From contig NZ_MUNM01000036.1 in assembly GCF_002286815.1 (NCBI RefSeq), positions 1 to 63,927 on the forward strand: a stretch of DNA of 63,927 nucleotides, read 5' to 3'. The translations under genes and the position numbers were made by a program. A model generated the notes under the pieces. That model saw nothing but the letters and a program-made list of their open reading frames with translations, was not told where the DNA came from and ran no database searches. The first letter of the stretch is position 1. Every line of letters begins with the position of its first letter. This document shows positions 26,842-36,502 of the stretch, in pieces. Origin of the DNA: Pseudomonas sp. PICF141. GTDB taxonomy: Bacteria > Pseudomonadota > Gammaproteobacteria > Pseudomonadales > Pseudomonadaceae.

Positions 26842-27881
26842 AAATACTCGTCACCGGAGCGGCCGGTTTCATTGGCGCCCATTGCCTGTTGCGGCTGTTG
26901 CGCGACGGGCATGAGGTTTTCGGCCTGGATAATTTCAACGACTTCTACGACCCGCAACTCAAGCATGACCGCGTGGATTGGGTGCGCAAGCAAGTCGGCG
27001 ATTTCCCCCTCGCCAAAGTCGATGTGGCCGACGCCACGGCCCTCGACGCATTGTTTGTCGCCGAACAACCGGAGGTGGTGATTCATCTCGCGGCCCAGGC
27101 CGGGGTGCGTTACTCCCTGGAGAATCCCCGGGCCTACGTCGACAGCAATCTGAGCGGTTTTTTGAACATCCTCGAAAGCTGCCGCCACCATCCGGTCAAA
27201 CACTTGATCTATGCCTCGTCCAGCTCGGTATACGGCGCCAACCAACGCACGCCTTATTCGGTCCAGGACGGCGTCGATCACCCGTTGTCGCTGTATGCCG
27301 CGACCAAAAAAGCCAATGAGCTGATGGCTCACAGCTACAGCCATCTGTTCGGTATTCCCTGCACCGGTTTGCGTTTTTTCACGGTGTACGGACCTTGGGG
27401 CCGGCCAGACATGTCGCCGATCCGGTTCGCCCGGGCGATTGCCGAAGGGCAGCCGCTGAAGCTGTTCAACTACGGCCAGCACCAGCGTGATTTCACCTAC
27501 ATCGACGACATCATCGAGAGCATCGTTCGTCTGATCGAGCGCGCCCCCCAAGCCGCACCTAACTGGAACCGCGAACAACCGGACCCGGCCAGCAGCATGG
27601 CGCCATGGCGCATTTACAACATTGGCGGACAACAACCGGTGGAGCTCAAGGACTACCTGGCGCTGCTGGAAAAACACCTCGGACAAAAAGCCCTCGTCGA
27701 GTTGCTGCCTCTGCAGCCGGGCGACGTGCTCAACACTTGCGCCGATGCCAGCGATCTGGCCCAGGCCACCGGTTTCCAGCCACGGATCGAGCTGGATGAA
27801 GGACTCGGACGATTCATCGCCTGGTTCCGCGACTACTACTCACTGCGCCACGCCCACTCGCCACTCGCGCAAGGGCTTTAG
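26838..27881 (+). CDS. UDP-glucuronate 4-epimerase-like enzyme
   Basis: A 347-residue short-chain NAD-dependent epimerase: GAAGFIGAHCLLRLL for cofactor binding, the Ser in ASSSSVYG and Tyr-x3-Lys in YAATKKANEL, then FFTVYGPWGRPDM. These features are typical of UDP-glucuronate 4-epimerase (GlcA to GalA). It overlaps the dehydrogenase gene by four bases, so the pair probably makes UDP-GlcA and UDP-GalA in the cytoplasm for the polymer. An insertion near 243-260 (PNWNREQPDPASSM) is seen in this subfamily as I remember it. Confidence 0.88.
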   Translation: MKILVTGAAGFIGAHCLLRLLRDGHEVFGLDNFNDFYDPQLKHDRVDWVRKQVGDFPLAKVDVADATALDALFVAEQPEVVIHLAAQAGVRYSLENPRAYVDSNLSGFLNILESCRHHPVKHLIYASSSSVYGANQRTPYSVQDGVDHPLSLYAATKKANELMAHSYSHLFGIPCTGLRFFTVYGPWGRPDMSPIRFARAIAEGQPLKLFNYGQHQRDFTYIDDIIESIVRLIERAPQAAPNWNREQPDPASSMAPWRIYNIGGQQPVELKDYLALLEKHLGQKALVELLPLQPGDVLNTCADASDLAQATGFQPRIELDEGLGRFIAWFRDYYSLRHAHSPLAQGL

Positions 27882-27892
27882 CGGAGGATTCT

Positions 27893-28639
27893 ATGACTGG
27901 ACATGAAAAAGGCATGTTGCTCAATCACATGCAGCGTGACAAACGCCTGGACCCCGAACACCGAATGCGCCTGGACACGGCGATCCACATGCAGGGCCGC
28001 GGCTGGATGACCGGCCGTGACGGTGGTCGGCCCTGGACGCTGTCGCGCACCAACCGAGTGGTTGCATCCCTCGGCGCACTGGTGATTCTGCTGCTGCTGT
28101 CCCCTGTGCTGCTGGGCCTGGCGCTGGTCATCAAGTTCAGCAGCCCGGGGCCGGTGATGTTCGTGCAGAAGCGCACCGGTTACCGCGGCCGCCTGTTCGG
28201 CATGTACAAGTTCCGCACCATGGTGACCAACGCCGAAGAGCTCAAGGAATCCTTGCGGCACCTGAACAAGCACGGCGCCGATGCCATCGATTTCAAGATC
28301 GACAACGACCCACGGATTACCCCGATCGGTAGCTTCCTGCGGCGCAGCAGCCTTGATGAGTTGCCCAACCTGATCAATGTAGTCAGCGGCGACATGCGTC
28401 TGGTCGGTCCGCGACCGACCTCGTTCAACGCTTATCGCTACAAAGACAGCCACCTTGCACGCCTGAGCATCTACCCCGGCATGACCGGCCTGTGGCAGAT
28501 ATCCGGGCGCAGCAATATCGACTTCGACCAGCGCGTTGAGTTGGACCTCAACTATATCGCCGAGCAGAGCCTTTTGCTTGATCTGAAGATCCTGTTGAAA
28601 ACCCCCTTCAAAGTATTCAGCGGCCACGGAGCGAGTTAA
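27893..28639 (+). CDS. Priming sugar-1-phosphate transferase (bacterial sugar transferase)
   Basis: A 248-residue membrane enzyme that transfers a sugar phosphate from a UDP-sugar to undecaprenyl phosphate and starts repeat-unit assembly. One hydrophobic hairpin (residues 58-80) precedes the catalytic domain: KFRTM, DPRITPIGSFLRRSSLDELP, GDMRLVGPRP and YPGMTGLWQISGR. It lacks the large N-terminal membrane domain of WbaP/WcaJ, as in small monotopic transferases. The ribosome site is GGAGG at 27882-27887. A full-length paralogue of the WcaJ type lies at 62235. Confidence 0.9.
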   Translation: MTGHEKGMLLNHMQRDKRLDPEHRMRLDTAIHMQGRGWMTGRDGGRPWTLSRTNRVVASLGALVILLLLSPVLLGLALVIKFSSPGPVMFVQKRTGYRGRLFGMYKFRTMVTNAEELKESLRHLNKHGADAIDFKIDNDPRITPIGSFLRRSSLDELPNLINVVSGDMRLVGPRPTSFNAYRYKDSHLARLSIYPGMTGLWQISGRSNIDFDQRVELDLNYIAEQSLLLDLKILLKTPFKVFSGHGAS

Positions 28640-29284
28640 ATGGACGGTTCATCGAATAAAAGCCTGACCATCGCCAGCCCGAGCGAGTCCAACCTGACCT
28701 CGACCGTGCTTGACCTGGATCTGCGGATCCTCTTTCTGACCGCTGCCAACACAGGCACCGGCACCACCACCAGCGCCCTGGCGCTGGCCAGCCAGCTGGC
28801 GTCGATGAGCAGCGGCCAAGTGCTGCTGGTGGATGCCAGCCAATCGGAGAGCAACCTCACGCAACAGTTGGGGCTGACCAAAGAGCGCGGCTTTCGCGAC
28901 CTGCTGTTCAATGCCTCGCCGCCGCTGCTGCAGGACTGCCTGGTGAATGTCTCCAGCCTGCCCTTCCACATCCTGCCGAACGGGCGGCACATCCGCGGCG
29001 CCGAGCACCTGACCACCGAACAGCTGGCGCCGTTGCTCAACCAGTTGGGCGATCGCTATCGCTTCGTGGTGATCGACGGCGACGCGGTGTATTCGGCCGC
29101 CGACACCCTGGTGATCAGCACCTTGGTGGATGGCGTGATCATGGTGGTGCGCGCCGAGGACACGCGCTGGGAGGTGGCTCAGGCCGCAGTCCAGCGCCTG
29201 ACTCAGGCGGGCGCAAAACTGGTGGGCAGCGTCTTCAACCGGCGCAAGTACTACATGCCCAAATGGCTCTACAAAAACCTCTAG
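28640..29284 (+). CDS. BY-kinase/CpsD-like P-loop protein lacking the Walker lysine
   Basis: A 214-residue cytoplasmic protein of the CpsD/CapB/ParA-like fold, encoded immediately after the priming transferase gene. Bacterial tyrosine kinases of this type pair with a Wzz-like membrane partner. Here Walker A reads TGTGTTTS, with Thr42 where the family has lysine, and Walker A' is VDASQSE instead of the usual VDADLR pattern. Walker B (FVVIDGDAV) is altered as well. The C-terminus has three tyrosines (RRKYYMPKWLYKNL) that recall the phosphorylated Tyr cluster. It is likely a non-kinase or weakly ATP-binding regulator of chain length; this is inference. Confidence 0.8.
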   Translation: MDGSSNKSLTIASPSESNLTSTVLDLDLRILFLTAANTGTGTTTSALALASQLASMSSGQVLLVDASQSESNLTQQLGLTKERGFRDLLFNASPPLLQDCLVNVSSLPFHILPNGRHIRGAEHLTTEQLAPLLNQLGDRYRFVVIDGDAVYSAADTLVISTLVDGVIMVVRAEDTRWEVAQAAVQRLTQAGAKLVGSVFNRRKYYMPKWLYKNL

Positions 29285-29308
29285 GCAACCGCAGAAAAGG
29301 ATGACGCC

Positions 29309-30331
29309 ATGAACGCCAAAATGCTTCTCCTGCTGTTGCTGCCGCTTGCAGGTTGCTCCAGCACCAGTGAAACCCAGCAGATGCCGGTGCAGATCCTCAC
29401 GGCCGAGCCGGCCAATGCCCAGGCCACCGACATGCCCAAGGTCGAACAGACCCTGCGGCCCAAGGACGTGCTGGAGGTGATCTTTCACATCAGCACCAGC
29501 AGCTCGGGCGCTTACCGCATTCAGTCCGGTGACCAGGTCGCCCTGAACTTCACCGCGGCCAGCCAGCTCAACGGCACCCAACGGGTGCTGCCCGACGGCA
29601 CCATCGAACTGCCGGGGGCCAATACCTCGGTGAAAGTCGCCGGGCTGACAGCTGTCGAAGCGCGGCAGGAGATCCAGCGTGCCTATGAGCGCAAATCCCT
29701 GTTCCAGCCCAATCGCAATCAGGTGACGGTACTGGTGACCAGCCCGCTGAGCGACGAGCAAAACCTCAAGAGCAACCTGAACCACCCCGCTACCGGCATG
29801 AGCCGGGAGATCGTTGTGGGCAATGACGGCTATGCGAGTTTCCCGGAAATCGGCTCCGTGCCGCTGCAAGGCATGACGCTCAACCAACTGGAAACGTTCC
29901 TCAATCAACGCTACGCGCAATTGCCGGGGCGGATGAAGGTCGACGTCATGCTCAAATCCACGTCGGGTAACGAAATCTATGTGCTGGGCGAAGTCGCGCA
30001 ACCGGGCTCCTACCCGATTCGCCGGCCGGTCTCGGTGCTCGAAGCGCTGACCCTGGCCCGTGGCACCAACGTCAAGGCGCGGCTCGATTCGGTGGTGATC
30101 ATGCGCCGCACCGGCAACCACGTGCAGGCCGTGCATTACGACGTTGAAAAAGCCTTGTCCGGTGATGCGTCGCAGATTGCTTACCTGCAACCGGACGACA
30201 TGCTCTACGTGCCCAAGACCAAACTGGCCAGCGCCGGTGAACTCGCGCGGCAACTGGCGGACGTGGTGTTGTTCCAGGGGGTGGGCTTCGGATTCGCCTA
30301 CCGCGTCGACAACAAAGACAGCGACAACTAA
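29309..30331 (+). CDS. Wza-like polysaccharide export lipoprotein
   Basis: A 340-residue outer-membrane lipoprotein (MNAKMLLLLLLPLAGC, lipobox LAGC). It has a Poly_export domain (YRIQSGDQVALNF, VLPDGTIELPG) and SLBB-type segments (IYVLGEVAQPGSYPIRRPVS; YLQPDDMLYVPKTKLA). It forms the export channel for the finished polymer together with the Wzz-like protein encoded next. The ribosome site GAAAAGGA precedes the ATG. Confidence 0.88.
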   Translation: MNAKMLLLLLLPLAGCSSTSETQQMPVQILTAEPANAQATDMPKVEQTLRPKDVLEVIFHISTSSSGAYRIQSGDQVALNFTAASQLNGTQRVLPDGTIELPGANTSVKVAGLTAVEARQEIQRAYERKSLFQPNRNQVTVLVTSPLSDEQNLKSNLNHPATGMSREIVVGNDGYASFPEIGSVPLQGMTLNQLETFLNQRYAQLPGRMKVDVMLKSTSGNEIYVLGEVAQPGSYPIRRPVSVLEALTLARGTNVKARLDSVVIMRRTGNHVQAVHYDVEKALSGDASQIAYLQPDDMLYVPKTKLASAGELARQLADVVLFQGVGFGFAYRVDNKDSDN

Positions 30332-30348
30332 CGCTCAGGTGACCGACC

Positions 30349-31944
30349 ATGAACCCAAAGGAAAACTACCTGCATGAGTTCTTCAGGATTTTCTTCGCCA
30401 ACAAGCAGTTGGTGAAACGCGTCTTCCTGATCTTTGCAGTGATCGCCCTGATCTTGCCGCTGATGCTCAAACAGAGCTTCGACATCACCGCGCAGGTGAT
30501 CGTGCAATCCAAAAAACTCTCCCAGGGAGACGCCACCACGTCCCTGACTCAAGGTGATGCCTCGTTCATTCCGCCGTCACTGGCAGACATGGAAACCGAG
30601 AGCAATATCTTGCGTTCCCCGGCCTTGATCCGTCAGACCATCAGTGACCTGCGGGACAAAGGCGAGTACGCGCCCAACCCCGGGATTTTCAGCAAACTGG
30701 TGACCGAACCGATCAAGCGTTTCGTGACCACCCCCTTGCGTGAATACGTGATCAATCCAGTGCGCGATGCATTCGGGCTTGAGACCGATCCCGTGCGCGA
30801 TACCGATCTGGATGTCTTCACCCAGCAAGCCATCGAAAACCTGACGATCGAAACGCTACCGGGTTCCAACGTGATCTCCATTGTCTACAACTTTGGCGAT
30901 CCGGCCCAAGGCACCCGGTTTGTCGCGGCACTGCTGCAAAACTACCTGACCAGCCGTCAGGAACTGCAATCGATCGACCTGCCGCAGAGCTTCTACGAAA
31001 CCAAGAAAAAGCAATATCAGGTACGCCTCGACGGCCTGGAAGGCACGCGGCTGGCGTTGCTCGAAGGCGTGGCTTCGTCCGATCCGAAGGAAGAAATCAC
31101 CTTTCGCCTCAATGCCATCAATACCGAGGAACAGGCCCTGAACCTGTATCAGGATCGCCTGTTGCAAAGCCAGCGCTGGCTCGACTACCTGAAAACCGCC
31201 CTGACGTCTGCGACCAATACGTCCCGGCTCAGCGAGTACACCTTCCCCTTCACCTTCACCACCACGGTGGACAACATTGCCTTCGAAGACCGGGAGATCA
31301 GACAGCTCGGTGAACAATTGACCACTCAGGTCAGCCGCTACATGAACGACCTGGCGATCTTCCAGCCGGGCAGTGAACCGATGCTGTTGGCCCGTGAGCA
31401 GATTTCCCGCACTCGTCAGCAGTTCCTGAAAATCGTCAGCAACCGGATTCAGGAGCGCACCAACGACCTGGCGATTGTCACCTCGGTGATCAAGCAGAAA
31501 ACCGCGCGCATCGCCGACTTCAAGGAGCGCATCCATCAGTTGCAAGTGGCTCAAAGCAAGCTGGCGCAAATGGACACCGAGATCAACGCCCTGCATGCCG
31601 CGTTCTCCACCTATGCCCAGCGTTTTGCCGAAAGCAGTACTTCCCGCTCGCTGGACAACGATATGTCCAACGCCCGGGTACTCAGCCCGCCCTACGAACC
31701 GGCCGATGCGGCGTTTCCCAAGCCGATGCTGATCATTCCGTTCGGAATGCTCACCGGTTTGCTGCTGGCGATTGCCTTCGTCTACGTGCGTGAGTTCTTC
31801 GATCACCGCTTCAAACACCCAGCGCAGATTACCCATGAACTGGGCTTGCCGGTGCTGTTGGTGATCAACGAGCAAGACGTTATGCCGAACAATCCACACA
31901 AAAACTGGACCGTGGATAGCTTCGTGTATTGGGTGCGCCATTGA
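30349..31944 (+). CDS. Wzz/GumC-like chain-length and export protein
   Basis: A 531-residue polysaccharide copolymerase of the inner membrane. A helix at about 25-42 (FLIFAVIALILPLML), a long periplasmic part with predicted coiled coils (about 220-420, RTRQQFLKIVSNRIQERTND) and a second helix near 461-480 (PKPMLIIPFGMLTGLLLAIA) make the usual Wzz frame. The C-terminus has only a short cytoplasmic tail and no kinase domain, consistent with the separate BY-kinase-like gene 28640. It lies between the Wza gene and the glycosyltransferase genes. Its stop overlaps the next start. Confidence 0.85.
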   Translation: MNPKENYLHEFFRIFFANKQLVKRVFLIFAVIALILPLMLKQSFDITAQVIVQSKKLSQGDATTSLTQGDASFIPPSLADMETESNILRSPALIRQTISDLRDKGEYAPNPGIFSKLVTEPIKRFVTTPLREYVINPVRDAFGLETDPVRDTDLDVFTQQAIENLTIETLPGSNVISIVYNFGDPAQGTRFVAALLQNYLTSRQELQSIDLPQSFYETKKKQYQVRLDGLEGTRLALLEGVASSDPKEEITFRLNAINTEEQALNLYQDRLLQSQRWLDYLKTALTSATNTSRLSEYTFPFTFTTTVDNIAFEDREIRQLGEQLTTQVSRYMNDLAIFQPGSEPMLLAREQISRTRQQFLKIVSNRIQERTNDLAIVTSVIKQKTARIADFKERIHQLQVAQSKLAQMDTEINALHAAFSTYAQRFAESSTSRSLDNDMSNARVLSPPYEPADAAFPKPMLIIPFGMLTGLLLAIAFVYVREFFDHRFKHPAQITHELGLPVLLVINEQDVMPNNPHKNWTVDSFVYWVRH

Positions 31945-33032
31945 ACGGGCCGCTCAGCGCCAGCGCCCTGCCGATCATGCATTTGATCAGCAGCGGCGGC
32001 TTCTATGGGGCTGAGCGGATGCTACTGGACCATTGCCTGGCGACGCCGGGGCAGCACCAAGTGCTGTTTCTCGATGCGCCGCCAGCGCTGATCGCGCGAT
32101 TTCGCGGGGCTGGGGTCGACTGCCACAGCTTCACCGGTTTGAGGGAATTGCTGCGTCATTTACGTCAGCGGCGGGCTGAACAGCCGCTGATCAATACGCA
32201 CAATTTCAAGGGTCTGTTATTTGGCTGGGTGGCCGCCACGTTGCTGGATCTGCCGTTGGTGATTACCCAGCACGGTTTCACCCCGCGCAGTCGCAAGCAA
32301 CGGGTTTATGGCTGGCTGAGTTTGCAATTGTGTCGCACGGCGTCGGTGGACCGCGTGGTTTGCGTGGCCGAAAGCATCGCGGTGCTGCACCGCAAGGCCT
32401 GTGTCCGGACGGAGAAACTGCAAGTGATTCCCAATGGTCTGCCAAAGGCCAGCGGCCTGCTACCGCACACGGCCACACACCCGCGCTGGCTGGCGGGTTA
32501 CGTCGGTCGGCTGAGCAACGAGAAAGGCCCGGACCTGTTTCTCGATGCCCTGATTCCGCTCTGTCAGCAACATCCGCAACTGGACGCCGTGATGCTCGGC
32601 GACGGCCCGGAACAGGCAACCCTGCTGGCGCGGATTGCCGCTGCCGGCTTGCACAAACGCATCACCTTGCCGGGTTATCAGACCGACATGAACCGGTGGT
32701 GGCAGCAACTCGATGCGTTGGTGATCAGTTCACGCACCGAGGGCACGCCAATGATTTTGCTGGAGGCAATGCAAGCCGGAGTGCCGGTGGTGGCATTCAG
32801 CGTGGGCGGGATTCCCGATGTGCTGGAGGACCGGTACAACGGCCTGCTGGCGACACCTGCCGACACCACCGCTCTCGCCCGGCAGATCGATACGCTGCTG
32901 AATGAGCCGGCCCTGGCTTGCGAATTGATCGACAACGCAAGACGTACGCAATTGGACCGTTACGACCTGAAGGCCTTGGCCGAACGCTGGTCGCAGCTTT
33001 ATATCCGTACTGCACGGGAGGCACGCGCGTGA
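31941..33032 (+). CDS. GT4 family glycosyltransferase
   Basis: A 363-residue GT-B enzyme (glycosyltransferase family 4), cytoplasmic. Signatures are the N-terminal SSGGFYGAERML, GYVGRLSNEKGPDLFLDA at the start of the nucleotide domain, and the E-x7-E motif in TEGTPMILLEAMQAGVPVVA. It adds one sugar to the lipid-linked repeat unit. The start is uncertain: no ATG lies near, and I use the TTG at 31941, which overlaps the wzz stop (TTGA). A TTG at 31929 and an ATG at 31977 are alternatives. Confidence 0.85.
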   Translation: MNGPLSASALPIMHLISSGGFYGAERMLLDHCLATPGQHQVLFLDAPPALIARFRGAGVDCHSFTGLRELLRHLRQRRAEQPLINTHNFKGLLFGWVAATLLDLPLVITQHGFTPRSRKQRVYGWLSLQLCRTASVDRVVCVAESIAVLHRKACVRTEKLQVIPNGLPKASGLLPHTATHPRWLAGYVGRLSNEKGPDLFLDALIPLCQQHPQLDAVMLGDGPEQATLLARIAAAGLHKRITLPGYQTDMNRWWQQLDALVISSRTEGTPMILLEAMQAGVPVVAFSVGGIPDVLEDRYNGLLATPADTTALARQIDTLLNEPALACELIDNARRTQLDRYDLKALAERWSQLYIRTAREARA

Positions 33033-34396
33033 TCTTTCCGCTCTCGATCGTCAGTCTGCTCGCCCTGGTCTGCCTTGGTTTGCTGGCCAGCCCTTATCCC
33101 TATCTGGCACCGGGCGCCGTTCTGGGCCTGGTGGCTGTCGCGGTGCTGTACCGAAAACCTGCCTGGGGTTTGTTGGGCATTGCGGCGCTGGTGCCGTTCG
33201 AAGGTTTCTTCAAGGGCAGCGCACTATCGGGCACCAAATTCATCGGTGCGTCACTGGCGCTGATCGTGATGCTGCAATTGGCTATCCACCAGATTCCGTC
33301 CGAGCGCCTGCGCAGCAACATCTGGCGCCTGCTGATCTGGTTCATGGTGTTGTACCTCTTGAGCATGATCAATACCGATAACCTGGACATGTCCCAAGGT
33401 CATTTGCGGGACCTGAGCGTCGGCCTGGTACTGTTTGTGATCACCTTGCTGATTGGCCGTGAGTTGAACCTCGATATGTTCGCCCGGCTGGTGACCCTCA
33501 GTGTCAGCGCGACCTGCGTGCTGGCCATGTTTTCCACCAAGTATCAGGACCAGGGCCGCGCCTCCGGACTGCTGGAAGACCCGAACACGTTTGCCCTGCT
33601 GATCGCCTTCGCCGTGCCCTTGGCTCTGTTACTGGTGATCCGTGGCCCGAACCTGTTGCACCGATTGTTCTGGGGCGCCTGCTGCATTTTGCTGCTGGGC
33701 GGCATGACCAAGACGGATTCACGTTCCGGGCTGGTGGTGCTTTTTCTCAGCTTGATGATCGGCGCCTGGCACTACCGCGCGCAGCTGCCGCGCATCCGTC
33801 CGCGCCATTTGGGTTTTGCCATGCTTGGCCTTGCGATCGTGATCCCGCTGGCGATTTACTCGATGCCGGCCGGTTACATCGCACGCATCCAGTCCTTGAG
33901 CATCTTGAAGGCCGGTGCCAAGAGCCAGGACGAATCCCTGGGCCGTCGCGCGTCGTACATCCTGGTCGGCAGCCAGATCATCCAGGAGCACCCGTTACTC
34001 GGTTCCGGCCCCGGCACCTTCCCGCTGCACTACGCCACCACCGGCTACGCCAAGGTGTTTTCCGCCAACCGCAAGCCCGGCGACTTGTACCGCCGCGCGC
34101 ACAATACTTACCTGGAAATCTTCAGCGAAGTGGGAATTCCCGCGGGCCTGTTGTTCGTCGGCATGCTGGGCCTGGGAATCTACAACCTGGTCCGCGCACG
34201 TCACGCCTGGATGCTGCGACGAAATTGGGAACAGGCCGACCTGATCACGCACCTTTGCATGAGCTATGTGTCGTTGCTGCTGTTTTTGATGTTCCTCAGC
34301 GCACCGAATCACAAATACCTGTGGATCATGCTCGCGCTGACGTTCGTGTTGCGCCTCAAGGCTGAAGAACGTCTGCCGACGGAGGCCAGCGCATGA
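33029..34396 (+). CDS. Wzy-like polysaccharide polymerase
   Basis: A 455-residue protein with 10-12 membrane helices and the O-antigen ligase/polymerase (Wzy_C) signature: DPNTFALLIAF, TKTDSRSGLVVLFLSL, GRRASYILVGSQIIQEHPLL and RRAHNTYLEIFSEVGIPAG. In this operon it is the probable periplasmic polymerase rather than a lipid A ligase. The GTG at 33029 overlaps the glycosyltransferase stop (GTGA) and has GGGAGG upstream. Confidence 0.85.
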   Translation: MIFPLSIVSLLALVCLGLLASPYPYLAPGAVLGLVAVAVLYRKPAWGLLGIAALVPFEGFFKGSALSGTKFIGASLALIVMLQLAIHQIPSERLRSNIWRLLIWFMVLYLLSMINTDNLDMSQGHLRDLSVGLVLFVITLLIGRELNLDMFARLVTLSVSATCVLAMFSTKYQDQGRASGLLEDPNTFALLIAFAVPLALLLVIRGPNLLHRLFWGACCILLLGGMTKTDSRSGLVVLFLSLMIGAWHYRAQLPRIRPRHLGFAMLGLAIVIPLAIYSMPAGYIARIQSLSILKAGAKSQDESLGRRASYILVGSQIIQEHPLLGSGPGTFPLHYATTGYAKVFSANRKPGDLYRRAHNTYLEIFSEVGIPAGLLFVGMLGLGIYNLVRARHAWMLRRNWEQADLITHLCMSYVSLLLFLMFLSAPNHKYLWIMLALTFVLRLKAEERLPTEASA

Positions 34397-35361
34397 GCCG
34401 CATCAGCCTCGTCATCCCGATGTACAACGAGGCCCGCCACATCGGCCGTACATTGCTTGCCGCGAAAAAAGCCGTCGAGGCTGCCCGGCTGGAATGCGAG
34501 TTGATTGTGGTCGATAACGGCTCCGACGATCAGGGCCCGCACATCGCTCGCCAATTCGGCGCGCAGGTGCTGGTACTGCCCGGCTTGCTGATCGGCGCCC
34601 TGCGCAATCGCGGGGCGGCGGTGGCAACGGGTCAGTGGCTGGGCTTCATCGATGCCGATATCGAGGTGCCCGAGGATTGGTTGACGCGGCTCCTGGAACT
34701 CGAGTCCGGCGGCCAGGCCGATGTCCTCGCCCTGGACTTGCACACCCCTGTCCAGGCGCCATGGTTTGCCACGGCCTGGCAACGCCGCATGGCCCGCCCG
34801 ACCACTGACGCCTCATACCCGGTGCAATGGCTGCCCAGCGCCAACCTGCTGATGCGTCGCAGCTGGTTCGACAAGGTCGGCGGCTTCGACGAAACCCTGC
34901 GCACCGGCGAAGACAAAGCGTTCACCTTGCGCCTGAGCGAAGCCGGCGCGCGATTGCTCGCGGTCAACCAAAGCATTGCCTTGCATTGGGGTTACGAAGG
35001 CAGTTGGCGTGAATGGATGGGCAAGGAGTTGTGGCGCCAGGGCAGTCACCTGCAACTGCTGCGCACCCAGGGAATGAGCCTGCGCTTGCTGCGATTCCCG
35101 GCCTTTTCCATGGGCATCTGGGCGCTGGATTTCATCGCGCTGTCTGCCCTGTTCAATGGTTTTCCCAACGCAGCGTTGTTCATCCTGTTCATCACCAGCC
35201 TGCCAGCGCTGGTGCTGAGCCTGCGCCAAAGCCTGAAACACCATGACACAGGCCTGATGCTGCAATTGTGGGGGCTGCACTGGGTGCGCCTGCACCTGGC
35301 CGGTGCCGCGCTCATTTTGAGCCTGTGTCATTGGAATGCCAGGAGGCCGGCCCGTGGCTGA
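34393..35361 (+). CDS. GT2 family glycosyltransferase with C-terminal membrane segments
   Basis: A 322-residue GT-A enzyme: LVIPMYNEARHIGRTL, VVDNGSDDQGP, and the DxD motif in FIDADIEVP, then GGFDETLRTGEDKAFTLRLS. Two or three hydrophobic stretches near residues 236-315 (FSMGIWALDFIALSALFNGF) anchor it to the inner membrane. It probably adds a sugar to the growing repeat unit. It overlaps the polymerase gene by four bases and the next gene by eight. Confidence 0.85.
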   Translation: MSRISLVIPMYNEARHIGRTLLAAKKAVEAARLECELIVVDNGSDDQGPHIARQFGAQVLVLPGLLIGALRNRGAAVATGQWLGFIDADIEVPEDWLTRLLELESGGQADVLALDLHTPVQAPWFATAWQRRMARPTTDASYPVQWLPSANLLMRRSWFDKVGGFDETLRTGEDKAFTLRLSEAGARLLAVNQSIALHWGYEGSWREWMGKELWRQGSHLQLLRTQGMSLRLLRFPAFSMGIWALDFIALSALFNGFPNAALFILFITSLPALVLSLRQSLKHHDTGLMLQLWGLHWVRLHLAGAALILSLCHWNARRPARG

Positions 35362-36490
35362 ATTCATTTTCTGGCTGTGCCTGCTATTGCCGGTATATGC
35401 CTGGCTCGGCTACCCGCTGCTGCTGACACTGATTGCGCCGTTGTGCCGCGCACGGCGGCATGCGCCAGCTCCCCCCTTGAGTGTCAGCATCATCATCGCC
35501 GCGCACAATGAGGCCCGGCATATCGAAGAGAAATTACGCATCCTGCTCGCCCAGGATTATCAGGCGCGCTCGCTCCACATCATTCTGGCCAGCGACGGTT
35601 CCACCGACGACACCGTGGCCTGCGCCAACAAAGTCATTGACCCGCGTATCAGCGTGCTCGACCTGCCTCGTCAGGGCAAGGCGGCCACTTTGAATGCCGG
35701 CGTGGCCCTGAGCACGGGTGAGATTCTGGTGTTCACCGATGCCGACAACCAATGGTCGACCGACACCCTCGGCCAGTTGCTCGCGCCCCTGGCCGATCCA
35801 CAGGTCGGGGCCTGTGCCGGGCATATGTTGATTCCGGTACCGGGCAAGGGCCTGAGCCTGGGCGACAGCCTTTACCGGCATTACGAAGGCTGGTTGCGCA
35901 ACGTGGAAAATCGCACCGGCTGCATGGTCTCCGCCGACGGCGCCCTGCTCGCCTTGCGCCGCGAGTTGTTCCAGCGCGTGCCGGCGGAGGTCAATGACGA
36001 TTTCTTTATCAGCACCTGCGCGCCGGTGGCGTTCAAACGCATCGTCTATGTGCCCCAAGCACAGGTAAGCGACCAGGGCGTCGACGAAATCGCCAAGCAA
36101 TGGCGCCGTCGCCAGCGCGTCACGGTCGGCGGTCTGCAAAGCCTGGCCCAGCGCCGAGAGCTGCTGAACCCTTGGCGGTATGGCCTGTATGCGATTGCAC
36201 TGATCAGCCACAAGTTGATTCGACGCCTGGCACCGGTCCTGTTGGTACCGTTACTGCTGAGCAATTTATGGCTGTTGAATGTACATGGCTTCTATCGCCT
36301 GAGCCTGATCGCACAATTGCTCGGTTACGCGATGGCCATCGTCGGCCTGCTGGATGTGAAACACCGTTTGCCCAAACCCTTTCGCCTCGCCGCGTTTGTT
36401 CTGGTGACCCTGGCCGGGATGAGTATCGGTCTTTGGCAGTTCTTGCGCGGCCAGCGGTACGCGCAATGGAACCCCGAGCAAAATCGTTGA
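35354..36490 (+). CDS. Membrane GT2 family glycosyltransferase
   Basis: A 378-residue enzyme with an N-terminal helix (FIFWLCLLLPVYAWLGYPLL), a GT2 domain (IIIAAHNEARHIEEKL, SDGSTDDT, FTDADNQW) and QWRRRQRVTVGG near 262, similar to the QxxRW motif of processive synthases. Two or three C-terminal helices follow. The start is GTG at 35354, chosen for the perfect AGGAGG at 35341-35346; the gene overlaps the preceding one. Confidence 0.85.
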   Translation: MAEFIFWLCLLLPVYAWLGYPLLLTLIAPLCRARRHAPAPPLSVSIIIAAHNEARHIEEKLRILLAQDYQARSLHIILASDGSTDDTVACANKVIDPRISVLDLPRQGKAATLNAGVALSTGEILVFTDADNQWSTDTLGQLLAPLADPQVGACAGHMLIPVPGKGLSLGDSLYRHYEGWLRNVENRTGCMVSADGALLALRRELFQRVPAEVNDDFFISTCAPVAFKRIVYVPQAQVSDQGVDEIAKQWRRRQRVTVGGLQSLAQRRELLNPWRYGLYAIALISHKLIRRLAPVLLVPLLLSNLWLLNVHGFYRLSLIAQLLGYAMAIVGLLDVKHRLPKPFRLAAFVLVTLAGMSIGLWQFLRGQRYAQWNPEQNR

Positions 36491-36502
36491 AAGGACCGCG
36501 CC

